From positions 1,198,759 through 1,262,758 of the forward strand of contig NW_026570254.1 of the NCBI RefSeq assembly GCF_019649055.1: a stretch of 64,000 bases of DNA. The letters run 5' to 3'. Position numbers and translations under genes: made by a program. This document shows, in pieces, positions 36,201 through 49,311 of this stretch. The first letter of the stretch is position 1. Each line of letters begins with the position of its first letter. The notes beneath the pieces are model-generated. The model had not been told where the DNA came from, ran no database searches, and saw nothing but the letters and a program-made list of their open reading frames with translations. This stretch comes from Paramacrobiotus metropolitanus (lineage: Eukaryota > Tardigrada > Eutardigrada > Parachela > Macrobiotidae).

Positions 36201-39200
36201 TGAGATATTGTTTAAGGATAATAATAATGCTAGTTTTTATATCTAGAAAAAGTTGCTACAGGCTTTGACGAAATTATACCGGTAATGGTGATTAGTAAGT
36301 ATTCATATGTTCAGGTCTGTAGATCGGACTTTAAGGCTATGGAGACTGTAGACGCGTTAGGTCAAAAATTGTTTATTTTCTTAGCCGACTCACTCTCTTA
36401 TATTCTGAATGGGTTCACTATGGTCTTGTTGCAAAGCATTGGAACATATTGTAAATGGAAAATTGCACAGTGTTGTGATATCGATATTCAGATGTTGCAC
36501 AACAGGTTTCGGTCAGCTCGGTTCACCTGTTATTGACATTTCCTTTGCATTTGTGAGTTTCTTTTTCGAGGTCTCGTTGTACGTTTCGTGCCGGTGTAAG
36601 TTTATATACATACGTAGGTACTTGGCCTAGGTAGTAGTCTATAATGGTATGTGAACTGTCTCGTCTATCGTGGTTGTGTGTCTGTGTGGCGCCAACCGGC
36701 CGGGGTTTCATGTAAAAAATGATAATTACCGTTCGATGAGAAGGATGATGGATTGTTTTTCATTAGAGCATAACACACAGTAAGAACAAAGCTGTCAGTT
36801 GAACTGATAACATCTAGCGCGTCTAAATGATGAGAGGATCTTATCGAATTGATGGCGCTTTTGTTGGTTGTAATCTGCAATTTGTGCCCTTAATCTTCTA
36901 CCGCGTGAGAGTTTTTATCGATAAATATCATCGATTGTGAAAGTGCCGCAGAGCGCTGACATGAGATATTGTACTCGTAGTTTCGTAGTTTTTATTTGGT
37001 ATATTTGTATATCTAATATGCTAGCGATGCTACAGTTAGCATTGAAAGATACTTTTGTTTTACAATTGTTAAAATCGCGGTGATTTTGCTATCTGGAGAT
37101 AAAGAAGTGCTGATTTAAAATGATGATGTAAAGTGGGAGTACTTCTCCGGCAGAATAATTTCCATAGAAGTACTAAATTATGGCCTTAAAGGTTTTTAAG
37201 TTACAGAAAATGTCATATCGAAGAAAGAACACTCCAGTAACGTCGAGAATTGAGATCTGTCACCGACGCGATAACAATAGCTGCCTCAACCCTGCCTGTA
37301 ATTCTGAAGTACTTACTGCATTACAGAAACCTAAGCTTGTTTGACCAAACTTGGAAAATAATAGACCCACCTTGTCGTTTTGATATTAGTGATGAATTAG
37401 CTCTGGTTAGTCGTGGAAGACGAAGAAAACTTGTCTTTGTGGATTATAAATGACAATACGCAAAGCATTCATTCATTAGCCGTGGATCGTTATGAATATA
37501 ATTTTATGCTGCCTACTGGTTCTGTCTTATGGAGCAAGCTGATGGTGGTGTTCATCTGTTAGATTTTCATTCGGTACAGTAGCTTCTGCGGAATGCAGAA
37601 CTGCAGAAACAAAGGTTGCAGTTTTTATGCACATCTTGTTCATGAAAATATTGTTTTACAGTTGGTATGGACAGATATGCAGCTAAATATAGTTATACAG
37701 ATAATAGATTTCTTTTGCTTCGTTTATTTGTGTATACGTATAACTGGTCACTAATATTGAAAACCGTAACTAGTGTCTTGATGTGGATTTAATAAAACGT
37801 TCGTATGGAAGGGTGGGGCGGAAATGATCATTAACAACGGGCTGAGCAGTAAGCAGCTAATTTTAATACAACTTTGAAGTTTGAACATTCCACAAGTACA
37901 TTTGCAAACCGCGTAGGTACAGACTACAGATGGTGGTACAAAAAGAAACATGGATCTGATGCCAGTTTCAGCCTTCATCTTTCTGATGGTCGTACTAATT
38001 AATAATAATTTGAAGAAAGATTACTGGTTGCAGACGATGGTCTTATTTTGGTGGCATAGGCTGTTATTCAAGCTCTTACCGACATGTACATTTTACAGTA
38101 TCTGTGCAATAACCGTCATGAACCATATGGTTGTAACGGTCTACTGCTGCAATAGGTCGATGAAATTTGACGCAGAACTTATTGTTAGCCCTTAAGCATC
38201 GTCAGAACAAGAAAGAAAATTGTGCGAAAGAAACAGTTTTGCAGTTTCATTATATTCGAGCTATTTTTTTTGTATTAATCAAGCGTCGACAAATTTCCTT
38301 ATATTTTTCTCTGTACTGTTCTTGTGCTGAAATACATACAATTTGATGGCAATTAAATGATATCCTGTATAGTAAAGGTGCCGTAACGACCTTATTTCAA
38401 CAGCGGCATTCAAAGTCTCATGACCGTCGCTTTGGCAGACAGTGTAATTAGATTTCTGACTGACTGTTATGCAACTAATGCAAGACAGTCTCAATTGCGT
38501 GTCTGTGGAAGAAAAATGGAAAAGTTAGGGAAAAGGAAATGTTGAGGAAAAGGAAAAAATGCTGGGGAATTTAGAAAAATCAGATAGAGCGCGAAATTTT
38601 TGAATTTGTGTATAGTTCATAGTTGGTACTTGGTATGTATGGTGGCTGATTAAGCTCTGCTGGCGTCTTGATTAAGCTTTGCTGTAGTTTGTAATACAGA
38701 TGCTGTTGCTAACGGAAATATTATCAGAAGTGAACGTATTTGTGCTTCTTTTCCTCCTTTCCACTTAGGATTTCAAAAATGCAGCAGTTTGAAATGCGGA
38801 AGTAGAATCGCTGTGAAGCAGGGAAGAGTAAAAAGCCGTACCGTTCATAACCTTATCATTCTGTTTCGAATGGCGATATTTTTAAGTGTATGAGTACAAT
38901 ATCAGTACAATACGGATTGTTTCAATTTTGCAATGTAGAGAATGTGGTGTGTGCTGTTACCAGTGGATCGTTGTGGTCGTACCGATCGGTTGGTGGCGGC
39001 TTTTTAATGCTCGTGTTATTATGTGTCTGACAGGAAACTCGAATTACCACATTTGATCGTTGCGTTTGTTGAGACGGAATTAGACCTCACCGTCAGATGT
39101 TTTTCTCTGCTACTATGCTGCTGTACCGGGAATATTTTGAACACTCTGACAGTTTAAGTTGTCTGTACCAACTCGAAGGAAACTTAACAGCGGTAACTAG

Positions 39201-42200
39201 CTCGATATTTTTACGATCGTGTTCGAATTTTTTCAGACTTGACAATCTGCTTGTCTGTGTTAGGTTGATGTTATTCTTACTGAGACTGAGATTAAATACA
39301 TCATTTTGAAGGGTAAATGTTGTGTTTGAGAAAATACTCGTACTTATCGTGTACGAGAACTTTATGTTTTAAGGTTGTACGAGAACTTTATGTTTTAAGG
39401 TTGTATATCTTTTTGTCTAGTCCGGTGTCCAGCATCGTCGTGATGCGTGGTATTTGATGGCTTCCTTGTATGAGCGTAAAGGAGTGCGCACACCAAGGCT
39501 TGTGCGATGTAATTAATTCTATCGGGTGATTTCATTGTACGAGACTTCAAGTAAATTAAGTAGCACTAAAACCTCACAAAAAGCTCGACGAATGTTATCG
39601 CTTTGGTTTTATCGTGTATTGGTTTGAAAACGGGAAGGACTGGAATGGTGCGGTGTATCTGTACTTGAAAGACATTTCCAGTAATTACGTTTGTTGTTAT
39701 CTGGCCATGAATGATAACATGATCATCTTACATTTCTTGCACTGATGAGCGCACGTTTCTGTCAGCTGCGAAAGCTGTTTTATTTTTAGGGATGTCGTCC
39801 AAAGTATTGGTCTGATATTGAGGAGGAAACGAAATACGCAGTACACACTACTCACGCTATATCTCATACAGTTACCAAATAATAGGCAGTGGAAGTATTG
39901 CATAGTCCCTGCCATGAAAGATTAAAATCACAAATGGAATTTATTGAAAATGTGCGGCCAGACAGGACGCTAAAAATTCTCTGTTGGACATAGTGGCTGA
40001 CGATCGCTACGTGTGTGTGTGCGTGACAGGGTGTGTGCCATTTTGCAAATAGCTTCCTCTTGTGCCGCGCCGGTCGGCGACGATGCCGATGCTCGTTTGA
40101 GGGATGCGTTTTATGGAAACTGGAGGCCGTAATTCATGTCTCATGACTCCCCGCAGACCACCGCCACATCAGAATAATGGCTCTTGAGCTATTTTGCTCT
40201 CTGACAGGAGAATCGCAAGCAAACGTGTTTACTATAGCCTCTCCCAGTGGTGAGGACGCTGTGTCGGGCCATTGCCGCACTGGGAAAAATTGGCCCAAAA
40301 GTGAATGATTTACAGTCTTGTAAAATGTGGTTACCGCTAGGTGCAACCATAAAAGAGATGTATCAAATTTCTGTTGTATGAATACTTCTAAAGTTCTCAG
40401 TGAAATACATTTACTACCGCGGTACAGTTTTTGATTTAATTAATCTTCTATTGTACGGCGCAGTACTGTGTAAGAGTCTAGAAGACCAATAGATTGTAAG
40501 CACCTTTAGACGTCGTAATGGAGGAGCAATTACAGTAACGATCACAGTCCGTAGTAGAAGTATGTATATTTATCTTTCAAGTCGTGCACGACGTATGCAT
40601 TTCCTGGTAGATACAATAAGTGCATTAAAATTGCTGTCTGCGACGAAATGTTATGAAATTTTGGTCCCAATTGGCTTTGATCGTCGCGCACTTACTGGTG
40701 TCGGATCATCAGTGTATATAGTGCGAGTACTTACTATGCACACACGTATAGACATCTGCAGAAGACCAGTTTGGCGCACTGGCTGTCGATCGTTAACCGG
40801 AAATCAATTCAGACAGGGCCCCGAAATGTCTGCGCCGGTGGCTTATTAATGGTGGGCCCATGGCAGTCGATAAACGGGTGTGCTTGTGCCATTGGCAATC
40901 TACGAAGGCACGAACTAGAACTGGAAAACCGCATTTTGCGTTAATAGCAAAGGAGAACGGGATGGGGTCATGATACGACAGGTTCCGTCTGTGGACTTAC
41001 AGTACATTGTTATGGGACGTGAGGAAGACGATGTCCTGTCCGAATGAGCCGAATTGTTCTAATACTGAATACGATTAAAAATAACCTTGTTTTCAACAGT
41101 ATGTACCCAATCGGAATAAGTTATTTCGTTTCGTTTCGTCGAATTACGCATAGCGGCATAGCCGTAAGAGGGATTCTGCGAAGTGCTTTTCTAGATCTGA
41201 TACTACTACGCTACACGCATTCTGATAAGTACTATTCTTAGACCCTAAGCACTGTAGGTGCATTAGTCAAAATTCCGTTGAATAGAAGAAAAACGTGTAG
41301 ACTTGTAGAATAAAAAATGGAAAAACAATTCTCAGTCAGCAACTAGTATTTAATTAATTATGGTAAATACACTCGTTGCCTCGAAGGCACGAACTGCTAA
41401 TTGGTACTAGTACTTACTTATAATTAGTGTTAAAGTTCAAACCCACCAAATCCCAAATAACCATTTGTTCTTTAATATTGTAGTTACTAGTACTGTTAAA
41501 CTGGTCTCGTAATTTTTGCTTTAAAAAAATTCAATTTTACTGTTTGTAACATGCGATAAAGCTGATGGTGAGATGGTGAAAAAATAACCAAAAATATCCA
41601 GCAGTAGTATTTTCAGCGGATGTTCGGAATGTTACGAAATTAATTTGCGCTGGTTTTATTTAGTGATTAGCGGAAATGGTCGAGGGAGGTTTATTTATTA
41701 TTTTAGTGATTAGTTGTCTGAAGTTTGGCCAGAACGTGAATCATAAGTAATTGTTATGCTACCCTTTCTAAAGCATTTTTTTGTTTCTTTCTTAGGATGA
41801 TGAACATGCTCGAACTCCAAGTAAAAGAATCAAAATCGAGGAAGCCATATATCCACATGGAGGCGGCTTGCTTGGTCCAGTTGCCTGGTATATTCCACAG
41901 TTTTCACGGAGTGCTAATGCCCCTCCTGGTCTGATCACATCACCTAATGATCTGTCAGCGAAATTTACGACACAGGCTGTGATGTGAGTTTTTTGACTTC
42001 GTATGAGTTAGCGTTTTGACGGGGTGCGGTCTAATTGCTATTTTTATCTAATGAGCACGGAATATTTGACCTTTGTCTGTTACAGTCCAGTCAATAATGT
42101 GGCCGTTGACAGTCCAAATACACCGCAAATTCCGGCATACTTGAACCATGGTCCCCCGATTATCGTTAATCCGGAGCGAATCATTTTGGCATCGACTTAT

Positions 42201-43875
42201 GAGAAGTACGCTAATGCAATGGTTTGGCTGGTTAGTTTAGTGGCTGTGCACACGCAGTGTTTGCAGGGATGATGAGAAACTGCAGCCTAATGTGGCGTTG
42301 GTGCCGCCGGTCACACGGCCCAAGTCAGTTATCCAGCGCAAAGCGGAACCGGTGACAGCCGTGTCCACGACGACGTCAACAGCATTCACCAGCATCGGCC
42401 GCAGATGCGGCGAGGCGGATGCTCTGGGGAGCATGGATTGTGATAACTCATGCATGCCTTCAACATCATCCCGTGATCAGGGCCCGGATGCAATGGCGCA
42501 GGCGCCGTCAGCGACGCCAAAGAAAAGTGGCACAGCGCGCTCAGAGTCGGATGATGAGACATCTTCCAGCTCGACGCTATCCATTGATTTCTGTATGTTG
42601 AGCTTTTCAGTCTTGGGGAATAAATAAGACAGGCTGATAAAAGAGCACGTGCACTGCTAAAAGAGATATATTGTACTAATTAAACTTGCCGATGGTAACA
42701 ATAGCAGTCACGTTATTGGAGACTGGAGGTGTTTTGGTGAAGAGCGTAGGTGGTGTTCCTGCTACATAGTTTCATACATAGGTCATGTTGCGATTTGGAA
42801 GATGAGATTGGGCTTCTCGTTATCGATGTCGTCTGTTTATTGTATGACAGGCTTAACAAGAATTTATGTAGAAACTACTACCTGTATTTGTGTTGATCAA
42901 AACGAGTACTTGGTATAATATTTGGCTGACAAAAATTCGCGGTTTGCTTAACGGTCGAATTTCGCGGTTTGCTTATTTTGTGGTATTCTTTGAGCAGGTC
43001 AGGAAAGCGCAATTCTAGAAGAGGACGAGGAAGATTTGAATGGTGTTCTGCAGTTTGTGGATACGGAATCGAGAGGCCGCATCGTACAAGGCATTAAGCG
43101 CTTAAAGCAGCGATATGGGTCTATGCTTCTGCAAGCTCAACATGATAAAAACAATTTAGAGAAGGTACTACATGATTTCATTGTTTATATCCGAAGAGAT
43201 GTACAGTACATATTATCGATTATAATATGTATTACATACTGTATATTAATTTGATGATAAAATGTTATACTTCATTGTAATCTGAATAATAAGTAATCTG
43301 AATAATGATAAAATGTTGATCAGAATTCGAAATTTGAGTGAGATTCATTATTCTTTTATTGTAACAGTGCAACCTGAATTTCTTGATTATGCAGTAACAG
43401 TAAGCTTTCGGACGTACACTTACGTTTATTGTTAATGCAGGCCGTTACCCAAAATAAGTGTAATACGTATCTCACGGTATCTGTATGTCTTGGACTCGTG
43501 GAGAATTGAATCGTAACTCGGCTAATCCGCTTGTTACAGGATCTGCAGTATTATAAGGTGATCCGCAAGGAAAAAGTACGGGATTTGAAAGTGGCTTTAT
43601 CCAGCAGTCAGCAGGAATGCTCGCAACTGCGGCATGAGCTGGCCAAGAAAGTCAGTGAAGTGGAACGCTTGCACAGCGACAAAGCCGATATGGAGGTGAA
43701 AGTGAACAACAGAGATACCTGTTTGTCGGTCTGCGTTGCTGAGAAAGAGCTTCTTTTGAAGCATAACCGTGATCTGGAAACGGAAAACGAGACTTTAAAA
43801 GACCAGCTGAAGGCATTGAAATTGTCTTCAGAACGTGAAAAGCCGAAATCACCACCGACTACGTCGAAGAACTGA
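33294..43875 (+). CDS. SKI: Ski/Sno-family transcriptional co-repressor, 6 coding exons
   Basis: Exons 33294-34373, 41796-41983, 42086-42205, 42267-42592, 42998-43164 and 43540-43875 give 738 aa with matching phases. Ski/Sno proteins bind SMADs and recruit co-repressors to dampen TGF-beta/BMP signalling in the nucleus. The Dachshund-homology domain lies at about 135-235: VGGEKRLCLPQLLNTVL, INAVCEELRIYL, SAPSCGLITLTDAERLC. The SAND-like SMAD4-binding domain lies at about 255-330, with a zinc site spread over CIECQDRDC, FVVHTHP and CHWGFDSARW. A Ser/Pro-rich middle and an acidic patch lead to a C-terminal coiled coil (about 575-735), shorter than vertebrate SKI. An acceptor at 33163 (TTTTTTCAG) starts this exon. 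ATG at 33294 is the first in frame; ATG at 33327 is a good alternative. The 7.4-kb intron 34374-41795 is exceptional here. Confidence 0.95.
34374..41795 (+). other. 7.4-kb intron of the Ski gene
   Basis: Bounded by GTAAGTTA and TTTCTTAG in phase 0. No coding sequence of a nested gene is recognised on either strand. It contains a perfect 26-bp tandem duplication at 39350-39401. Its size against the usual 55-1000 nt introns of this window suggests regulatory content or old insertions (inference). Confidence 0.6.
39350..39401. repeat. Perfect 26-bp tandem duplication
   Basis: Two identical adjacent copies of a 26-mer beginning TGTACGAGAACTTTATG lie inside the large Ski intron. This is a simple recent duplication. 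Confidence 0.9.
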
Positions 43876-46103
43876 AAATGACTGCAATTTAACTCGCTGA
43901 TTTTCGGTTGTTGGGTTACGGTGATGCCGGCATGGGGATGGTATTTTTGAACATTGCAAGGGTTTTTTTGGTGACTAGGGTTTCCTTGTTGAATTTATTT
44001 TGAATTTCTCTAATATCTGCGAACCTATTCCACGGTCTGTTTTTAAAAAAATCTTTGGAAGAGGGATCTTATAGTCAGTGAAATTTCGTTTCTTGATGAA
44101 CTGAATGAACGGATAACAGTCCCGGTTTCGGCACGTTCCATTACGGAAAAGGTGTCTTCGCTGATGAACCAATTGTGTTTGATGGATTAATTTTTCTCTT
44201 TTTTAAATTTATTACGTTTTTATCTGCGATAAATCGGGGACGGGAATATGCGTTTATCTGTGGTTGTTTTGTTCGTGGTGGATTAATGCGGAAACTCCCT
44301 CAGTCAGGTCACTGATTGGAGCATTTTGTTTCTCTTTGACGCTCAAGCGCATCCATCATTAAGAACACGGACTGGACACATCATGCGGTTCCCCCTTGAG
44401 CAGTTTGGGTGCGGCTTGGATAGTTGGATTGGTGAGTGACATGGGAAGTGGCAAGATTGGAATGTTCCTCGTTTTGATGGCGGGCCGTATGTGGCTGGTA
44501 CGGATTCACCGTGTATACACTGTGGACACAAATGCTGTATAGTGAATGCGCTACGGCTGGCTTATTTGGTGTGTTTGGTGAATTGTGTGGCGACTGTACA
44601 TGCAGCAGTACGGTGACATTCGTGGCAGCAGCCTGTAATATCACGGGAATTGACTGCGATATTCTGGCGAAACGGAGGAGAAACGGGATTGCGGAGAGGT
44701 GCCGATTATGAAGGACGACTGTTACATTGAGGAGCGAGCGTCAGCATGAGATCCGAGCTCTGGCTGTTTCTGTTGATGGTTGTACCTAAACACTTGCACT
44801 AAACTACAATCCAGTATTATTTGAAGAGAGATTTTCTGACAGCGGTCTGTCCTGTGGATTAGGCTGTTTTTAAAGTTTTTGTCCTTGTTCTCGGGCGCTA
44901 TGTGTTTTCCAAGAATGGCGACTGTGGGAGAGGCAAGAATGTGTACAGGCCGGTTTCGGTGCGGATTAGTTGTAGGGATGCACACCAAATTCAATGTTGT
45001 TGTTTTTTAATATTATCCGTTTTGTGTATTACTGTGTGTTTTTGTCGTTTTATTTTTGATTCATTACGCGTAGTCGTACAGAACTGGATGTTTTATTCTC
45101 ATCAATATCTTTTGCCTGGCAGAATCATGTTTTCGTGTCATTATTCCGGTTACTTTGTTTATGGTTCTGATATTTTATTGATTCACTCTTCGGCGTCTGT
45201 CGTATTTGTAAATACGTTATTTTTGTTCATTGGGTTGTTCGCTGTCTTTGTACATTATGAAATGACGTGAATAATAATTATATGGATCTGACATTTGGCT
45301 ATGCGATCTTTGGTATATGTAGGTATTTCATTGAGAATATTCGCATTAAGTATTCTTTAAGGATTTTTCCAAAGTCTAATTGCTTCGCAGTTGCTGTAAT
45401 TATAACTTTAAACTCATCATTATTACTCCTGCAGTTTTGTTTTTCTGGAAAAACGTTTACTGTATTTAATGTTAGCATCAGAGCATTTCGCCCTCAATGT
45501 CTGGGCATTTTTTTACTGCGCAGTTCAGTTTGATGCAGTATTTGCGTTACTTAAATTTTGTATACAGACAAACTGACAGAGAAACAAAACAGTTGCTTTT
45601 ATTCTTAAAACATCCGAGCACAAAAACCGTACTCCAAACAAGTTCGGAAGCGGCACTGACTGCGATTGATGCGGTACGGGCCGTACGGCGTCTGTCGAAG
45701 AATCTAGACAGTAACTGCCTCGCAGGCGGATGGAATCAAAAAACGAACCGCTCTACGTAGGCCGTTACGTACTCGATATAGTACGCTACGTCGACTAACG
45801 TTTGGCAGCTCAGAATGTATAAATTTCATAATTTCATCATGGCAGCATGGCGTTTTCAGTATCGCGAAGAATAAACGAAAAACTCTTTAACTAAACAGGG
45901 AATCGAAGTGATTTTTTGGTAGCTGCTGCAGAACTACAAATCTTTGGTTTTTAATTGTGACGCATTGTTCAGTTTCCCGAGTTCTCGACCACTAGGAATT
46001 CACAATCAAGATGAACTGGCTGAGTAAGTTCGCAGCAAGACTCGCTGTGGTGTCGATGCATACTCTACATGCAACAAACCAGCTAAAAACGAGCATAAGT
46101 TAA
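43876..46103. other. Intergenic, Ski 3' UTR and SMYD upstream region
   Basis: No coding exon is recognised. Open frames at 44902-45270 and 45267-45533 are T-rich and unlike any family. Confidence 0.4.
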
Positions 46104-48654
46104 ATGTCTGCAATGGCAGGAGTCAATGAGGACGGGGAGCCCGTGTACACGGCGGAACAGCTGGCCCGCATGTTCCAGATGTACCAGGCCTACACGGACA
46201 AGGAGAAGCAGAAGCACGAGCGGATTCTGGACGAAGAGTACCGCGGCAAGAAGCGGATGCAGGAGGACGCCGAGTCCATCCAGCACCGCGAAGGCGCCGT
46301 TATTAGCCGCGTTGAGCCGTGGGCTTTCGCGGTGGACGACTATCGGCTGGCGGATTACTGCAGCCGCTGTTTGGTGTCCAAAAAGACGGTGCCGGAGCTG
46401 AAGAAGTGCAGCAGTTGCTCTTATTTGTCTTATTGCGGAAAAACGTGTCAGGTGTGTTAGAACTGATGCTGTTTATTTCTTTCGTCATGTTGGTTGTGTA
46501 CGTGATATGCTTGCATTGTGGGGACTGTTCGCAGGTTGCAGACTGGACGGAGCACAAAGTTCTGTGTTCGCTTTTCAAGATGCGCGAGTTTTTCGATAGG
46601 CGCGCTCTCGTGGATACCAAAATTCTCACGCTGTTTTTGAAAGTACTGGCTAAGCTCAAGGTATGAACGAGTGTAGGTATATTGAGTGGTGATAATTGGT
46701 TTGTAGCTTGATATGTAATTTATATCAAGTTTTACTAATACCTAATTGTCTTTCTCATCATTAATTTTAGCGACCGAATGAAGTTTCTTGAACAAATGAG
46801 TCTTAACTAATTTAGTGATAATAATTTACGTAATTTATTTATTAATTACTTTTAGCAATATCGGTACGAATTAGAAGTAATTAAATTTGTAATCAATAGG
46901 TTTTTTCGATAAATTACGTTTTTTTCGATAAATTACGTTTTTTTGGGAATCCAAAATGTCGAACAGCTTATTCGGCTTAAGTACTCTGCAACTGCCGCTT
47001 TCCGTGTTCTTCTCCGCTGCTGCTTGTGTTAATAGTATCTGTAATTCCCTTCCTAGCTTCATGTGCAGAAGAATGCAAACCCGTCAAACGGGACTACACG
47101 CGTTCCTCCTCATTTATTCTTTAACATCAAGATCAACGATGCGCTGGTCAGCAAGGATGAGCGCCTGCAGAAGACGTATAATAACTGGCTGCCGTTCATC
47201 AAAGTGGCGGATGATAACGGCGCGGTTTGCGCGGACTTACCGACCTTCTGTCGTATCTACGGACGAATGATGGTGGCACTGGGCCCGCTGCACGCCAAAG
47301 TCTGTGAACACTTTGATGACACGGACAGTAAGCGGCCGTGCGAGATCGGACTGGCATTGCCGCTGAGCCTGGCTACTTACCAGCGCAGTTGCATGCCCAA
47401 TGCGGCCGCTGTGAGCTCGGGTGGGACGCAGATCGCAGTTAAAGCGCTAAAAAATATTCCGAATGGGGAGCCGGTACGTAGATGTTTTTGGTTCTGCTGC
47501 TCAATCTGAACGCTGTTGTTTAATTTATACTTTTGTCGTTTTAGTTAATTTAAAATACAACGCACAGATTAAGATTAGCTGCATGCTTTTCGTTGCATTT
47601 CGTTTTTTTGTGCATTTCGTTGATTTCTATGTCCCATTAATTTCTTACAAAATCCTTAAAGTAGATGGCATTCGCTCGCAGATTACCGTTGGTTGGTCGA
47701 TTGACCGCTTCAGCACGCCAGATTTACGGGAAAAACAGCTACGAATGCGTTACTTGAATTGCTCCTGCCCTGGTTGTACCGATCCTTTGGTGGTAGGTCT
47801 TCTAAGTTTTGTAGCTTACTTTGTGGGTGGGTCCATAGTTGCTCATTTTGCAGATTGAACGGCGCAATGCGGTGCGCTGTGTAAACTCCAAATGCGAAAT
47901 GGCCATCCCTCTGGATACTCGAAAAGCTTCCAAATGTAATCACTGCAAGCAAATGGTCTCCACTGATAGGATGCTGGAAGCGGATGTGATCATGCTGGAG
48001 TTAACGCAGCTGTTTACGACTCTGAACGATAAGCCGTTTGGATCGCGTGGTTTGACTGCGGACGAGTTCAAACAGTTACATCAACTGTATGAGAAAGCCA
48101 AAGGTCTGTTGCATTGCACGAATCTGGTTCTGGGAATGGCCAACCGCGAACTTGCTAACCATTTCCGGTCGATTGAGCAACACACAAACAGCATTCGTCA
48201 CCTCAAAAGAATGATCTTATCAGCAGAGTAAGTTCAGTGTTGCTTTCTTTGCATGGTTTTAAGGTTTTCACCTGCGGTTTTATGTTTGTTGTAGACTTAT
48301 ATCGAATATATTGTTATATTACTGTCCGAAATCTATTTATTCTGAAAGCAAGTTCATCAACAAATGGTTTTGTAAATCTGTGCTCTCGTTTTCAGAATTC
48401 ATCTGGGAAAATACGACGAAATCGTCATGACTGCAATGATGGACATGTTCACATATTACTTAGCGAAGCGACGATTTAAGGAAGGACTGCCAATTCTGGA
48501 AGAGACACGCAAACGGATGAGTGTCATCCCGGGTGACGATACTGATGATTATAAAGCTGTGGATAAGTTGTGTCGAGCTATGCAGAAAGAAAATGCAGAT
48601 TTCTTCAAGTACTGCAAGGATATGGACTGGGAAACCATTCCTGCTGGAAAATAA
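46104..48654 (+). CDS. SMYD-like protein with MYND finger and divergent SET domain, 6 exons
   Basis: Exons 46104-46451, 46535-46660, 47069-47473, 47682-47792, 47854-48227 and 48396-48654 give 540 aa. The order is as in SMYD proteins: a charged helical N-terminal extension (1-60), the first SET piece (EGAVISRVEPWAFAV), a MYND zinc finger (about 82-122, CSRCLVSKKTVPELKKCSSC then YCGKTCQ and a final C), the main SET part (about 165-320), a post-SET cysteine cluster (CSCPGC) and a helical C-terminal domain. SMYDs are lysine methyltransferases. However, the usual NHSC-x-PN signature reads YQRSCMPN, and the expected SYI/SYID-type catalytic Tyr segment reads GWSID. This suggests reduced or lost activity (inference). 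Which SMYD subgroup it belongs to is unclear; arthropod-type SMYDs are also divergent. Confidence 0.85.
46901..46938. repeat. 19-bp tandem duplication in a SMYD intron
   Basis: Two copies of TTTTTTCGATAAATTACGT lie side by side in intron 2. Confidence 0.8.
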
Positions 48655-49311
48655 CGGCGGAAGTACAATACCTTATGGAAATGCGCCGTCTAGCAGTTTA
48701 TTTTTTTTCTCTTGTAGATAGAAATGAGTACGTACAACTACACGGTGATGGTTCACTGTTTTTTATGATACATAACGCTCAACGGCACTAATCGTAAGTA
48801 GGAAATTAGGAACGATTATAGTAGTGACAATACATGTAACTGAATAGAAATTGTTGCGGTTCAGTCATGCATTGGGTTAATCAATTGTTTTTCCTGTTGA
48901 TTATCAACTGTTCTGTTGATCTGATTCCCGTTTCCATTGCTCATGGGATTATCTGTCAAATTCTATAGAAATACTCCGCTTTTTAGTTTTCTGTTTTTCG
49001 ATGCTCGCTGAATTATTATTCGAAGATGCCGTGCGCATCGAATTTATAAAGTACTGTTTGGCAAAAGTGTAGGAAAGCCCCGTGTAGTCCTTTGCAATCG
49101 TATTGTTAGTACGAGTATGCGGTTTTAATAAATCTTCGTCTCCCAAAATTTTAGAAAATCTGAAACCGCAGCCAGACATATAGAAAGTTCATTCATAAAC
49201 ATCGAGCAGAAGAGATGTTCGACACAAGTAGTCTAAACTGGAACAAAAGGCGAATACGGACAAATTAAATTTCCGAAACCAAATCATCATGAAAAGAAGG
49301 AAAAATCGCCA
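48655..49311. other. Convergent 3' regions of SMYD and CacyBP
   Basis: No coding exon is recognised. It should hold the 3' UTRs of both flanking genes. Confidence 0.4.
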
